Shown here: one piece after another, positions 1 through 11,700 of the stretch
Position numbering within the stretch: the first letter of the stretch is position 1
Layout: every line of letters starts with the position of its first letter
Assembly (NCBI RefSeq): GCF_000002875.2
Contig: NC_009389.2
Span: 100,001 to 164,000 of the forward strand
DNA length: 64,000 nucleotides
Direction: 5' to 3'
Origin: Leishmania infantum JPCM5
Lineage: Eukaryota; Euglenozoa; Kinetoplastea; Trypanosomatida; Trypanosomatidae
Program-made: the position numbers and the translations under genes
The notes under the pieces: generated by a model
Databases searched by the model: none
Seen by the model: only the letters and a program-made list of their open reading frames with translations
What the model was told of the DNA's origin: nothing

Positions 1-67
1 CCCACACCCCTTCAGCGCTTTACAACGGCGCGCTCCTCTTTTTTTTTATTGTCCTGTGCGAGGGTCC

Positions 68-2632
68 ATGCGGCGGCGACTCTTCGCATTTGCGCGTGTC
101 CGCGGCACCGCGGCGGTAGCGACGCCAACCGTCGGCGTGGTGGCAGCACTGCAACGCCGCGGTGCTGCGTCCAAGGTGACGTCAACGACTCTGGGCAGCC
201 CTGCAAAATCATCGCATCACACAACGTCGTCGACGGCGCCGCGCACGATCATCGCGAACGCCGCAGCGCAGTTCAGCGGCACCTACCTAGACGTCGCCTG
301 GACGCGGCAGTTCATCCTCGGCTCTCTGCTACAGCGCTATGACCCTCTGCGATACGCACCGTCATCACCATCCTCCCCATCCTCGATCACCGCTCGGTTG
401 GTGGAGTCGGCCTTGTTGGAGTCGCAGAGACTCCTTAGCTCAACTTGGAAGCTGCCCGTGCGGCCCCTCGACGCAGTGAGTGAGGCACGCATCCTTCGGC
501 TATTGGCCCGCTACGCCGCTGGCGAGGGCATCCTCTCCGACACGGCTCTAGAGATGCTGCAGCGCGTCTTGGCACGCCTCCCTGGTGCCCCGGCGTGCAT
601 CTCCGACCCTGTGCATATGCGCACCCTGCTGGAACTCATCGGGTATGTTGAGCCTGGCGACAACCTCAGCCGGGTCGCGTACGCTGGGGAGCTGCGCTAC
701 CCCCCACAGGCGCACGCCTTCATGACGGAGCTGCTGGCGGAGGTCCGACAGCGCGACGGCGGCGACGCCTTCGACGCCATACGCGAGCGCCGGACGGGGC
801 CGGGGTACGCCATCGACTCCGCCACGACGAGCGAGGTCGACGATGCCATCGGTGTCTCCGTGGATGGGGCAACGGGTGCAAAGTACTTTGTCGTGTACGT
901 CTCTGATGCAACCGTCTACTGCCCCTTCGACAGCACCCTTGAGCAGTTGACGGCGCGGCGGCTGACGACAACCACCTACCTGCCGGAGGGCGTCTTCTTC
1001 ATGCTCCCAAAGCCCATCGTCGAGGCGGCCACGTTGCGCGAGGACCGACCGTGTCGCACGTTCAACGTCATCTTCCAAATCGATGAGTCCACCGGCGAGG
1101 TGAAGAACTACTCCGTCGCCGTGGGATGGCTGGACCAGCTGCGGCGCATCACGTACGATCAGGTGCAGGAAATCATCAACGAGGAGGAAGGCAGGGAGGA
1201 TGGCGATGAGCACGACAGCACCGCCGTTGTGGCGGCTGCGCACGACAAACACACATCTTCCTCGCCGCCTCTCTTGGCTGAGTGCGCCGGGAGCGCGCAT
1301 CCCCCACCGGCGTGGATGACGCGTGAAGACAAGGACAACCTCTTTTACATTCTTCGCTGTGCCCGTCTTCGGCTGCGCGCTCGACTGGAGAGGCAGCAGC
1401 GACAGCGACAGCAACATCACCGCGGGGCCGGGGGCAAGGACTGCGGAGACGAGGGGGTGCCGGCGACGCCGCCAGTGGACTTCAGCCTACCCGACCCCCT
1501 CATCGAAGTCAAGGGCACCGAGGTGCTCTCCGTCACGGATCAGGTCATCTCCACCCAAGACGCCCGCCTTGCCGTGGCGGAGCTGATGATCGCCGCGAAC
1601 GAGGTGTGTTCACGCGTTGCACAGGCCAACCACATCGCAATGCCGTTCCGCGGCACTCGCGCTCTTTCCAGCGATCATCTCGTGGCGCATTACTACACAG
1701 AGCCTGAAGGTGTGCGCACGCTGACGTCACTCGACGCCTCGCACATCTTCCTGGCCGAAGCCATGCAGTCCTCCGTGCGTCGCCTCAGCACCGTGACACG
1801 CGCCATCTACCATCACGTCCCTCTGCACCATGCCGGGCTCGACACGACCTTCTACACCCACAGCACAAGTCCGCTGCGTCGGTATGCCGACATGCTCGTG
1901 CACCATCAGCTCAAGACGTGGCTCTGGCAGCAGCGCCGCGGTGGCGGCAGTAGTGACCACACCAGTGCGGCCTCCACCTCTGCCGCGCGTGCTGCCATGG
2001 TGGCCGCGCCTCAGCAGCTCATTCCCGAGCATGCCATGGCTTCTCTGTGCGCCATGATCAGCGCGAAGCAGGAGCGCGCCAGTCTCCTGCAGGACAACAG
2101 CACGCGTTTTTGGATTTTGCGGTACCTCGAGGACTTGGAGCGTGCCTCGGCCAACGCCGCCGCCGCTGCTCGTGGTGGTAGTGATGGTGACGCGCATCAC
2201 AAGAAAACCTACCTGTGCTTGGTTGGTGAGACACGCCGCGTGGTGGCTGCGCCGGCGTACAGCCGCTTCGCGTGCTCCTCGGCGGAGATGTCACAGCTAC
2301 TGTCCCTACCGCTGACAGCGCCGTCCACCACCTCGAGCACAGTGCGGCGCCCCGCATCGCTGCAGATGGATGCCGTTGCGCGTTGGCGGCAGGAGACCCC
2401 CGAGTTCACCTACGTCTCGGACGTGTACATCCCGGAGGTGCAGCTGGCGCACACTATCACTCACCACCGCGACGACGTCCTTGTCGGGGCTGTGCTGGAA
2501 TGCCACATCACTCGCGTGCAACCTACGCAAGGGGTGTTGGAGTTGGCCATCGAACGCGTCTTACCTGGCGGCGATGAGCGGCACTACGAGCGCCTCTGGA
2601 TGGGTGGGTTTGTGTCCCAGCTGGATGCGTGA
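68..2632 (+). CDS. RNB-domain 3'-5' exoribonuclease, mitochondrial DSS1-like
   Basis: Predicted processive 3'-5' exoribonuclease of the RNase II/RNB family, 854 residues. The first ATG is at 68; the open frame extends a few codons further only through a GTG. The N-terminus (MRRRLFAFARVRG) is Arg-rich without acidic residues, fitting a mitochondrial presequence. The RNB active-site segment is at about residues 247-264 (IDSATTSEVDDAIGV): Asp, then Glu where classical RNase II has a second Asp, then Asp-Asp. The second signature, SPLRRYADMLVHH, is at about 601-613. The last 60 residues look like a weak S1/OB fold. A low-complexity His/Gln/Arg insert lies at about 375-455. In trypanosomes DSS1 degrades mitochondrial RNA with a SUV3 helicase; assigning this gene to that orthologue rather than another RNB protein is inference. 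The family call is secure. Confidence 0.85.
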   Translation: MRRRLFAFARVRGTAAVATPTVGVVAALQRRGAASKVTSTTLGSPAKSSHHTTSSTAPRTIIANAAAQFSGTYLDVAWTRQFILGSLLQRYDPLRYAPSSPSSPSSITARLVESALLESQRLLSSTWKLPVRPLDAVSEARILRLLARYAAGEGILSDTALEMLQRVLARLPGAPACISDPVHMRTLLELIGYVEPGDNLSRVAYAGELRYPPQAHAFMTELLAEVRQRDGGDAFDAIRERRTGPGYAIDSATTSEVDDAIGVSVDGATGAKYFVVYVSDATVYCPFDSTLEQLTARRLTTTTYLPEGVFFMLPKPIVEAATLREDRPCRTFNVIFQIDESTGEVKNYSVAVGWLDQLRRITYDQVQEIINEEEGREDGDEHDSTAVVAAAHDKHTSSSPPLLAECAGSAHPPPAWMTREDKDNLFYILRCARLRLRARLERQQRQRQQHHRGAGGKDCGDEGVPATPPVDFSLPDPLIEVKGTEVLSVTDQVISTQDARLAVAELMIAANEVCSRVAQANHIAMPFRGTRALSSDHLVAHYYTEPEGVRTLTSLDASHIFLAEAMQSSVRRLSTVTRAIYHHVPLHHAGLDTTFYTHSTSPLRRYADMLVHHQLKTWLWQQRRGGGSSDHTSAASTSAARAAMVAAPQQLIPEHAMASLCAMISAKQERASLLQDNSTRFWILRYLEDLERASANAAAAARGGSDGDAHHKKTYLCLVGETRRVVAAPAYSRFACSSAEMSQLLSLPLTAPSTTSSTVRRPASLQMDAVARWRQETPEFTYVSDVYIPEVQLAHTITHHRDDVLVGAVLECHITRVQPTQGVLELAIERVLPGGDERHYERLWMGGFVSQLDA

Positions 2633-3265
2633 TGGACCGTCTTCGGGCCTCTTCTCTACGTCATCGCCAACCCTAACATCTTTTCTTCTCTGGCTGCTAG
2701 TCCCTCTCTCCTCCCCCACTGTTGCAGTCGTTGCTGCGGCTTCCTTTCCCGGCTCTGTATGTGCCTTGTGTGTGCACGTATGCACATGTGCGTGTATGTG
2801 AGTGTAACCGAGCATACAGGGGTATAGGCCATGATACGAGACGAGAGAGGGAGAGAGCAGTCCCGCGGCCAGTGCCGCTGCTGCGTGGTGGGGCATCTCG
2901 CAAACACGAAGGGAACGAGATGGTTCGACGTAGCGTGAGCGACTCGTCACACACACACACACATAAGCATGAGAGTAAAATGAGGGCAACGAAAAATGTG
3001 CTCTGCGCGGCGCCTCTCCAGCGCATCCCACGCACGCACACATACACGAGCGCGCGCGCAGGATCCTCTCCCCACGTCTGCCAACACCACCCTCCTCCCT
3101 CGCTTCCTCTCTGCATGCCTTTTACATGCAACCACATTTCACCAACCGTCTGTCCTGTGCATGCATGTATACATGCATGTATCGATGCCTTGGTGGTTTG
3201 CTGCTTCCACCGCCGCCGCCGCCGTAGCAGCAGCAGCCGGCTGCCTGACCAACAGGAAGGGCGAA
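2633..3265. other. Intergenic region with 3' UTR, simple repeats and trans-splicing signals
   Basis: No gene is visible. It contains a short (CA)n run near 2948-2964, a pyrimidine-rich stretch at about 3062-3120, and a perfect 20-bp palindrome at 3160-3179. A candidate splice acceptor AG lies at 3226-3227 after a pyrimidine-rich run and would give a 38-nt 5' UTR for the downstream GTPase. Confidence 0.5.
3160..3179. repeat. Perfect 20-bp palindrome
   Basis: The sequence catgcatgtatacatgcatg equals its own reverse complement and lies about 90 bp upstream of the GTPase start codon. It is built from alternating purine-pyrimidine steps. No function can be assigned. Confidence 0.8.
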
Positions 3266-3820
3266 ATGGGGCAGCTTTTCACCAGCTTGTGGAGCATGTT
3301 CAAAGGAAATAAGTCCTACAAGCTGCTCATCCTTGGCCTGAACAACGCCGGTAAGACATCCATCTTGTACTACCTGCAGTTGGGGCACTCCATCGCCACC
3401 CAGCCCACCCTCGGCGGCAACACGGAAACGCTCACCATCACGCACCCGCAGACGAACAACACCATCACCTTCACTTGCTGGGACTTGGGTGGACAGGAGC
3501 AGCTGCGAGAGTCGTGGAAGCTTTATTACGATCACACCGACGCCGTTCTCTTCGTCGTCGACGCCGCTGACGCCGTGAAGTTCCCCAAGGCGAAAGAGGT
3601 TTTGCACCAGCTGCTGCACGGTGAGCCATCGCTGCAGCACGCCACTCTTCTTGTGCTAGCAAACAAGCAGGATATGGAGTCTGCAGCAGCCCCAGCCGAG
3701 CTGATCGAGTACTTGGAACTCGGGAAGCTGAAGGACCGAACGTGGACGCTCATGGGCTGCAGCACCTCCACCGGCGAGTCGCTGCGCGAGGCCATGAACT
3801 GGATCGCCGAGAACGTCTAA
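3266..3820 (+). CDS. ARF-like small GTPase (ARL family)
   Basis: 184-residue ARF/ARL-type GTPase, the usual family length. The frame is open upstream to about 2996 with other in-frame ATGs, but the start at 3266 gives MGQLFTSLWSMF, a Gly-2 N-myristoylation-type amphipathic helix typical of ARF/ARL proteins. G1 is GLNNAGKT (24-31), switch 1 has the effector Thr context PTLGG, G3 is WDLGGQ (72-77) with the catalytic Gln, and G4 is NKQD (133-136). All nucleotide-binding elements are intact, so it should cycle between GDP and GTP on Golgi or endosomal membranes. The N-terminal helix and P-loop context resemble ARL1/ARL5 more than ARF1, but the subfamily cannot be fixed by eye. Confidence 0.9.
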   Translation: MGQLFTSLWSMFKGNKSYKLLILGLNNAGKTSILYYLQLGHSIATQPTLGGNTETLTITHPQTNNTITFTCWDLGGQEQLRESWKLYYDHTDAVLFVVDAADAVKFPKAKEVLHQLLHGEPSLQHATLLVLANKQDMESAAAPAELIEYLELGKLKDRTWTLMGCSTSTGESLREAMNWIAENV

Positions 3821-5787
3821 GTCACTGCGGGCAGCGGCGTGCGTGAGAGACACCGAAAGAAATGTGCCCATACGCAAACACAGGCGCAGAGACAGGCATG
3901 CACACGTTTTGGGGTCCACCAATCGGAGGAGGGAAAGAAGTTGGAGGGGAGTTGTGTGGGCCCTGCACGCGCACAGGCACGCGAGGCTCCTCCTCGCGCT
4001 TCTTCCTTCCCCTCCCGCTCTCCCGCCCTGCTGCTGATCCGAGTCGTTGTTGGGCGTGTCTTTGTATCATTCTGTGTATGCCTATGTGTCTATGTGTGTA
4101 TGTACCTGCGCGTGTGTGTGTGTGCGCGCGTTGACTCCTGCTGATGCTCCCTCTCTCTCTTCCTTGCCCCTTTCTTCTCTTGTGTGTCGGCGTCCACATT
4201 AGGGTGACGCAGGGCGCCTGCACGTGTATGAGCGCTGCCGTGTGCGGCGTCTGTGGACATCTATCACTCATCTGCTTTCTGTCCTCTGTGAGTTCGCAGT
4301 GGCGTGCCTACGCGTTGGGCCACATCACTTGTGAAAGGTGTTGATGGGGTTTTGCGGGCTGCGTGTGCGTGTCGTTCTTCCCTCATGTCTCGACACTTTA
4401 GGACGCTCATTTTCCAGTTGAAGGAGAGGAGGTTGGGGGGGCAGCAGGAGTAGCGGTGGATGGATGCTTCGGATGGTGTAGTGTTTCTTGGCTGTGGCCA
4501 TTCCCCCGCCATCACCACCCCGCCTCATCTCGCTAAGCGCTTCACGCACACAAACACCAAGAGCAAAGCCGTACGTAAACCCGCACGAGAGAGGTGCAGC
4601 AGGGTGGAGACAGAGAAGAAAGGAGGTTTCGAGCGTATGATGGTTGCGTGCGGTAAATCTGTGTCGCCTCACTGCCCCCGCCCATCCTCTCCTAGGTCGA
4701 TCCCACACATACACACGCCACACAACTTTTCCCTCTTGCCTCTCCCCTCTCTCACTGCCTTCACTTGATTTCAACCATCGACCACCACCGCCACTTCCGC
4801 ACGCCTTTCTCTCCTCCCCCTCTGGCGTTACACTAGCGAAGGCAGGAAAATATATCACCCGCCACCATCACCACCACCACCACCGCACCCTCTCTCCTTC
4901 TCTCGACGTGTGTGTGTGTATCGGTTGCTGCGGCATTGCCTCGTTTCGCTTTTTATTTCCTCTTCGCGCGTCCATACACAACGCCTCTCCCCCCTCCCCG
5001 CCCACGCGTACACATCCGCCGCACGGCAGACAGGCACACAGGCAGCGCTGTGTTGGTGCTGCACCTGCCCAAGCACGCCCCCGCCCCTCGGCTTCACGTC
5101 ATCGCTGTGATCTTCGAACGTCTTCGCCCCGGTTTCCGTTATTTCTCCGTGTGGGGGGGTGTGGGGGTGGCTCGAGGAGGCTGTTGCCCCCTCCCTCCCC
5201 CCTCCCGTGTGGGTCTCGCCCATCACCACCATCACATCACGCCCTCCTCCCAGACACAGGCACACGCACCACTCCTTATGTGAACAGCGCTCTTCCTGCG
5301 CCGTTGTCGTGTGTATACACCCGTACAGTGCGTATAGCGGTGACTGTGGGTGCGCGCTAGCGTATTGGCCGGTTTCATCGTTCTACACCTGTCCTTGCCC
5401 AATCGCCTCCCCTCCTCTTCCAGCCACATCTGAGCGTATCGTCGCCATCGCCTGCGGGCTGCAAGGCGCCTCGCGCGTGCACGCCCTCCTCAGGGAGTGC
5501 GGAGAAGGCCCCAAAGCAAGACAAGGACCGTGAGGGAAATCTGGGGGAGCACTCGATTTCCTCGTGTGTCTGGCGAGGGAAGGCGGGAGGAGGAGGAAGA
5601 GGGGGGGTCAACCCAGTGCCAACGTAGTCGTCGGCTGCGTCGCCGCTCGCACGCACGCTACGCGCAAAGTCTTACACTGACGTGTAGCGGAGAAGGAACG
5701 CACTGGTTCTGCTGCCGTAGGGGGCACGCACGGGCAGAGCGAGGACTCACGGGTGAAGGAAGGGGAGAGCCGAAAGAAGACCTCGCG
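3821..5787. other. Long intergenic region (3' UTR of GTPase, 5' UTR of MYND/SET gene)
   Basis: Nearly 2 kb without a credible gene. It is rich in (TG)n runs, (CAC)n near 4861-4885 and long pyrimidine tracts. The strongest processing signal is at 5401-5423. Open frames across it are low-complexity Thr/His/Pro/Arg translations with no domain. Confidence 0.6.
5401..5423 (+). promoter_or_regulatory. Candidate trans-splice acceptor for the MYND/SET gene
   Basis: A clean polypyrimidine tract (cctcccctcctcttccag) ends in AG at 5422-5423, the classic layout of a spliced-leader acceptor. It would leave a 5' UTR of about 364 nt before the ATG at 5788. Mapped spliced-leader reads would decide. Confidence 0.4.
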
Positions 5788-8700
5788 ATGCGCTACCCGC
5801 GCCCGACATCCTTGCAGAAGGGCGATGTGATAAGTGATGCGCGTAGCAGCAACAGCCCCACCCCGCTCTCCCTGGACGTGCCGTCGCCGGAGCACGCGTG
5901 GACGGGCGTGGAGCTGACCCACACGCTGGACGGCACGCCTGCGGGAGGAGAGGGGGGCGCGGCGTTGGGGGCGGCGAGGACGTCCGCCATCTTTTCTTTT
6001 CCCTTCAATGCCGCTGCGGGTCGCCCGCTGCCATCCTTTGCGCCGCTTCTCCCGACGCAGCGAACTCCGCTGTGGGTGGATGCGACGAGCACCGATGGCA
6101 GTGCGCACGTGCCGAAGCAGAAGATGGGTGACGACGCCGCGGCAACACCGCAGCCTGCGCCCCCATGTTCGATATTCAAGCCCCCCTTCCCCAGCGTTTC
6201 GGCGTCCGGGGCAACGACTAAAGGCTGTGGCGAGGGTCATGAAGCTGCTCCCGCTTCTCCTGCTGCTCGCCGGCAGGTTCAACTCAGCCAGTGGGCCGTT
6301 TCTCCTTTGAACAGTCCGCTGTCCGTCCCCTCCGTCGCGGCAAGCACCCGCAGCCGAAACAAGCGCCGATTCGAAGATCTGACGCCGCTTGAGCAGAGGT
6401 TGGAATCACCGGTGGCCTCCTCTTTCACCGACCTCTTTGTTGGCTTGGAGAGGCCGCGCCTGCGTGGTCGCCGACCGCGAGAGGGGCTTCAGCGCCGCGG
6501 CCACCACCGTCGCGTCCATGCAGACGGCGTCTCCGATGTTGAGGCGCAGGCGTCCCTGCTCTCCTCGTCGTCCTTATCGCTGCATCAGATATGCTCTACC
6601 AGCCATTGTGATGACACCTTCTCCGACGAGGACGACATCGACGACGACAGCTACGAGAGCGCAACCGAGGACGAAGACGGCGCGAACACCCCTACCGTCT
6701 ATCGCAGCCCCCAGCTACCACACTGGTGGCGCAGCATCGCGACCCCAGTACCAGGGACTCGCGTGTCTCTGAGACCGGACACGTGCCGCCACGAGTTTTG
6801 GTGGATTGACCGACTCGGCTTCGAAGCTCACGAGATTGTCCGCGTCGTCCTGAAGCACTCCCTCGAGGGGGTCGTGCTGCGCCGCAGCGGCGAGACGGCC
6901 GTTGTTGTGGAGTTTCGAATTCTGCCGAAGCTATTAAAATCCACCAACTACGATGTCGCGCGGCGATCGCGCCAGCAGCGCGACGCGTCGCCAAGCCTGG
7001 CGGCAGATGCGAGCGTGAGCGAGTCTCCCAGGATGCCCTTCACGGATAGCGCTCGCTCCCTCACCCCAACTGTCTCTCTCACCGGCTCCCAGCCGGTCGA
7101 CGCGGCGGAGGCGGCGGATTTGGGGGACCAACGCATACGCAGTGGTAACCGCGGTAGCCGTACCGTCGGTATTTCGTCTCCCGATGTGCGTCTGCAGCTG
7201 CCGGAGCTAGTCCGAGCCGACAGCGGCGGCAAAGCAGAGTGCAGCCAAAGAGAGTTTGCGGAGCCGGCGACCAGTACGGCGAACGGCACCACCACAACCG
7301 CGGCCACAACGGTCACTACGACCATAACGGCGACTGCAGGGTCAATAGGCGGCCAGCTCACATCGCCATCGAGCTTTCCTCTGTCGCCGAAGCGTCCCAC
7401 CAGGGAGTCCGTCTCTGGCGGCAGGGAGAAGAACACCCCCTCCACGCAGGTATCTGTGCGCACATCATCCCTGCGCTCCCCTCTCTCGCCCAGCGCTCAT
7501 CCCTCACTCTCCCTTGCAGTCGGCAGCATCGCGGTCACAGTGGCCGGCCGGTCGGCAGACTCATTAGCAGAGCAAGACCCTCAATGGCCTGTGCTGGCTC
7601 GTGTTCTCGATACCACCACTAACCAGCACCAGCACCAGTCGTTGCGCCTGCCCGTCGCGCAAACATCCCCGCGAACAAGCGCGGTAGCGGCAACGGTGAA
7701 GGCTGCCGAAAGCATGAGCGGAAATGGTGAGGCAGAGGCCGACGCGTCCGTGACGAATGGCGGCGGCGGCGGCGGCGGTGAAAGCGCCCGCCCCTTGGCG
7801 CCCACGAGCGTAAAACCGAACGCCAACGGAAGCTCCACCAGCGTCCTCCCGGTGGCGATGTCGCCAGTGCGGCGCCTCATCCAAGAGAGCCGCCCCGCGA
7901 CGAAGCTGGATGCGGTGCACAACACGAGCATCGTTGGTGGAGCCGATGACGTCGTGGCCAGCGTGGAACCGACATCGTCCATGGGCACTCAAGGCAGCAT
8001 TGGCTGCCCGTCTCCCTGGCGCTCCTCTCCACAGCCGCAGTTGCCGTGCGGCAAGCTGCCTCCTACGGTCAAGGTGAACTCAATGGTCGCGAACGGCACG
8101 GGGTCGGGGAGCTCGCACAGCTGCATCCGCAACAACCACAGCGGCGGTAATACTCACCTGTCTAGCATCTCGGAGGAGGGAACGTTCCTCGTCCACGTGG
8201 AGCTGCACCACAATTTGAAGAACGTCGGCGTGAATCAACGGAGAAATGGCGGCGCTGTCGTCGCTCCACCTGCTGCATCCGCGTTCAATCCGCTGCCTTC
8301 TGCCAGCAGTCACTCCGGCCCCGCGCTGCCCGGCAACTCGAACAGCGACTGGCAGCACGGCAGCCAGCGATCGCAGCAACCGCACCCGTGGACTGTAGGG
8401 CGACAGCTGTCGCCACGGCAACCTCACCGCCAGCATACATTGAGCAGCCCCATCAGCGCCGCCAACTTGTACCCCGACACAACAGAAAAGGTGGTTGCGG
8501 CTGCTGCAGAGGCTGCGCGCTTGGAGGACGCCATTGTTCCAACTACAGCAGCGGCAGCAACTCCCTCGCAGCAGCAACCGGCGGTTTGGGGTACGCCGCA
8601 GCACGCTATGGACGAAGACGACTCCGTTGTGGCGATTCTCACGCTGCCGATCTCTGTGTGTACGCCGATCGTCGTGGCGCGCCTCCATGCGATGCGTATC

Positions 8701-11700
8701 CTGCATCCCCTTCTGCCTGCCATTACCGCCCTGCACGGCCCCGCCTTCTCGGCCAGCATAGCTGGTGATTACCGCAACTCGGATAACACGGATACAGACA
8801 GCAGCGATGAAGCGCTGGTCACCGCACCGCAGCCGTCAAACGCGACACCGCCGTCTTCGCCCGCAGCGGGTGCGCAGGGCCCCGACTACGCTGGCGCTAT
8901 TCGCCTCCTCAGCGAAGCGATCGAATTGTTTAAGGAAGAGAAGAACGCCGAGGAGGAGGCGCCGCCGTCGATGATGCCCACCCCAGAAGACCACGCGCCG
9001 ACGCGTGCCCGCGATCTTTCTATCCTGTACACAGTCCGCAGCCACCTCCTCTTCCACGCCTCGCCGACGTGCCTTCGCGACAGCCTTCAAGATGCCGAGG
9101 CGGCACTGCGGTGCTGCCCCGCCAGGGATCATATCAACCCCACCTACGAGGTACTCGCCGCAAACCTGATCAGCTTTGGCTACGTATCCGAGGTGGAGGG
9201 CCTGGCCGGGCACTTGCGGCACCGCTGGCGTGCCGCATCGCCGCTGCTTCTCCGTCTCGGCCGCGTCACACAGGTGATGGTGTCGTACGCGTCCATCTTT
9301 CTGCGCCAGCAGCTTCCGACGTCCACGTTGCGCCTGTGCGCCGGTGGCAGTGCAAACATGATGCTGCCCAGCAATACCAGCGACACCGCCACGGGAAGCC
9401 CGTCGCTGACGGCCATCTCGCTCTCGCCCCGGTCGACCCCGCTACCGACGGAGCACACCAGCTCCTATCTCGGTCACCGTGGCGACGAGCGCTCGTCGCG
9501 TCCTGAGGTAGCTGCCGCCACCGCCAACACGCTCCTCCAGCCGCACAAGCTGCCGTACGAGGTCTGTCCGCTGCCTTTGGGCCGCCACGGCAGAACCCTG
9601 CACAACCGCGACGAGCCGCCGCGGCAGTCGTCGCCGATATCGACGTCGCCTCTGTCCTTCCCCGCGACAGGCGCCGACAGCGCCAGCGCAGACTCGATGC
9701 CGCACCTGCGCTCACCGCTTCGCGGTTCCCGTCAATCCAGCCGTCCCTTCCGTCCTGGCGCCGACGTGTGCCACCGCCGCCTATTCCTCCTCGAGATGCT
9801 CTTCCCCAGCATGAACCCAGCGCCGGTGAGTCCGCTGCCGCTTCCCGTGTCGCGCGGGTACCGTGGCGCGACGGGGCGACGAGGCTGGCAGCCGAACAGC
9901 ACCAAGGTGACGATCAGTGGCGGCAATGACAACGCCACCCCCTCCAACGTCGTCATTGTCCCGAAAACCGAGACGACGCGGCCGGTGAGGGCGGAAGACT
10001 TCATGTACGATCGGAACTCCATGCTGGCCCTCCTGGTCGCCACGGCCGACACGACAATGCAGTGGGGCACGGTGCCGATGTGCTACTTCTGCCGCCACAT
10101 CCGCCTCTCCGCCACGCGCCGCATTCAAAAAGATGAGGTCATCTTCGTGGAGCGCCCAGCCATTCTGATGCCCTTCTGGCCGCTGCTCCCGTCGCGATTG
10201 GCGTCGGCGTCTACCGGTGCCGGGGTGAGCGACAGGCCTGTCAGCACTACGCCAGAGCCGTCGTGCTGCGCGCAGTGTGGGCGACAACGGCTTGCGAAAC
10301 CTGTGAACTGCCCTGGCGGTTGTCACTCCGTCTACTGCTCCGAGCAGTGCCGGCAACGGGCGCTGCGGCTGTATCACGTGGTGGAGTGTGGCGGCGTTCC
10401 ACCAGACCCCAACAACGCGGGCGTTCTCGAGCCTGGCGACGACGTGGGGGCGCGAGTGCGACGCACCGTGGCGGTGCTGCAGGACGTCTTCTCCGACTGG
10501 AATAGTTACTTGCACCACCTCGCTCGCTGGGATACCCCGAGCACCCGCCTCACAGCTCAGCACGCCGCGTGCTCGCCAGTGACAACGCCCGGTGCGTCAC
10601 CCGTGTCGCCATCGCCGGTAGGTGAAATGCCTAGACATGACGCATCCCAGCAGCAGCAGCCCGGTGGTTCGGACGGTGAGACGCCTGCGCAGGAGAAGCG
10701 GAGCTGCGCGCCGCCACCAATCCTGACCGTCACGGCGATGCGGGTGGTGGCGAGGCTTGAGGCGATGATGCTGAGTTTGGCTCTGCCGCTGGAGCTGCTA
10801 CCTCAGATGCAGAACCACCCGACGTGGACAGCAGAGCGGCACGCGATGATGCGCGCTGCAGCTCGCACGCTGCGTCAACGCGGACTTATGGTGCCGGCGT
10901 CAACCACACGCGGCGTCAACTTGTACTGCACGCATGTGGACCCCCAGCGACTCTTGCTGCTCGAGGTGCTGTTGCAGCAGCTCTCCGTTCCCTTCTTCGC
11001 CGACTTCAACTACCGCGCTTCGCCCACCGTCTGGGAGAAGGTGAGTCGGATTCCGTGCGAGGTGGCGCGCAGCTCCGGCAACGCGGTCGTCACGACCGGT
11101 CCTGAAAAATCGGTGGCCAGCCCGGTGGACGGCTTGGGGCCGGACATGTTCCGCAGCCTGCCCCTCCCACACACGCCGTCGCCCGTGCCCGCCAAAGCGC
11201 CGCAGCAACGCAACTGTTTTGTGGAGCTGACGCCCGCGCAGTTGGAGGAGCTGCTCTGCGACTTGCACAGCATGCTGCATCGAGTCTACCAGGTTGTCGC
11301 GAAGGAGCTGGCCGACGTGCCCTCCATCCCCCTCTGTGGCGCGGAGGGGGAGGAAAAGAACAGCCTCGAGTGGGGCCTCCCCGGTCGGTGGAACTGTGTC
11401 GAACTTCTCGGCTTCCTCAACAGCACGCGAGCATTCCAGCAGATCAGCGACTTTGCCTTGACGAGTTGGGCGGTGGTGTACCCGCGCGACATGGAGCCGC
11501 CAAACGTCGCTGCCGCAATGGCGGCGGACCACCGTAACACGCCACAGGCCCGGCCCATCTTTGTAGGCGACGATCGCCCGCTGAACATCAATCCCCACCA
11601 CCACCACCACCACCCCAACCAGAGCAGCACCATCACGAACGAGTTCAGCCACGCGAACCCGAGCGACATGAACACGGTTGCGGTGCCACTCGTCGTGATT

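Noticed and set aside
548..1420. 290-residue antisense open frame inside the RNB gene
   Set aside because: Shadow of the well-supported + strand gene, which has clear catalytic motifs. High GC makes long antisense frames common.
2996..3265. Upstream in-frame start codons for the GTPase
   Set aside because: They would bury the Gly-2 myristoylation site that is characteristic of the family, and the extension is low-complexity.
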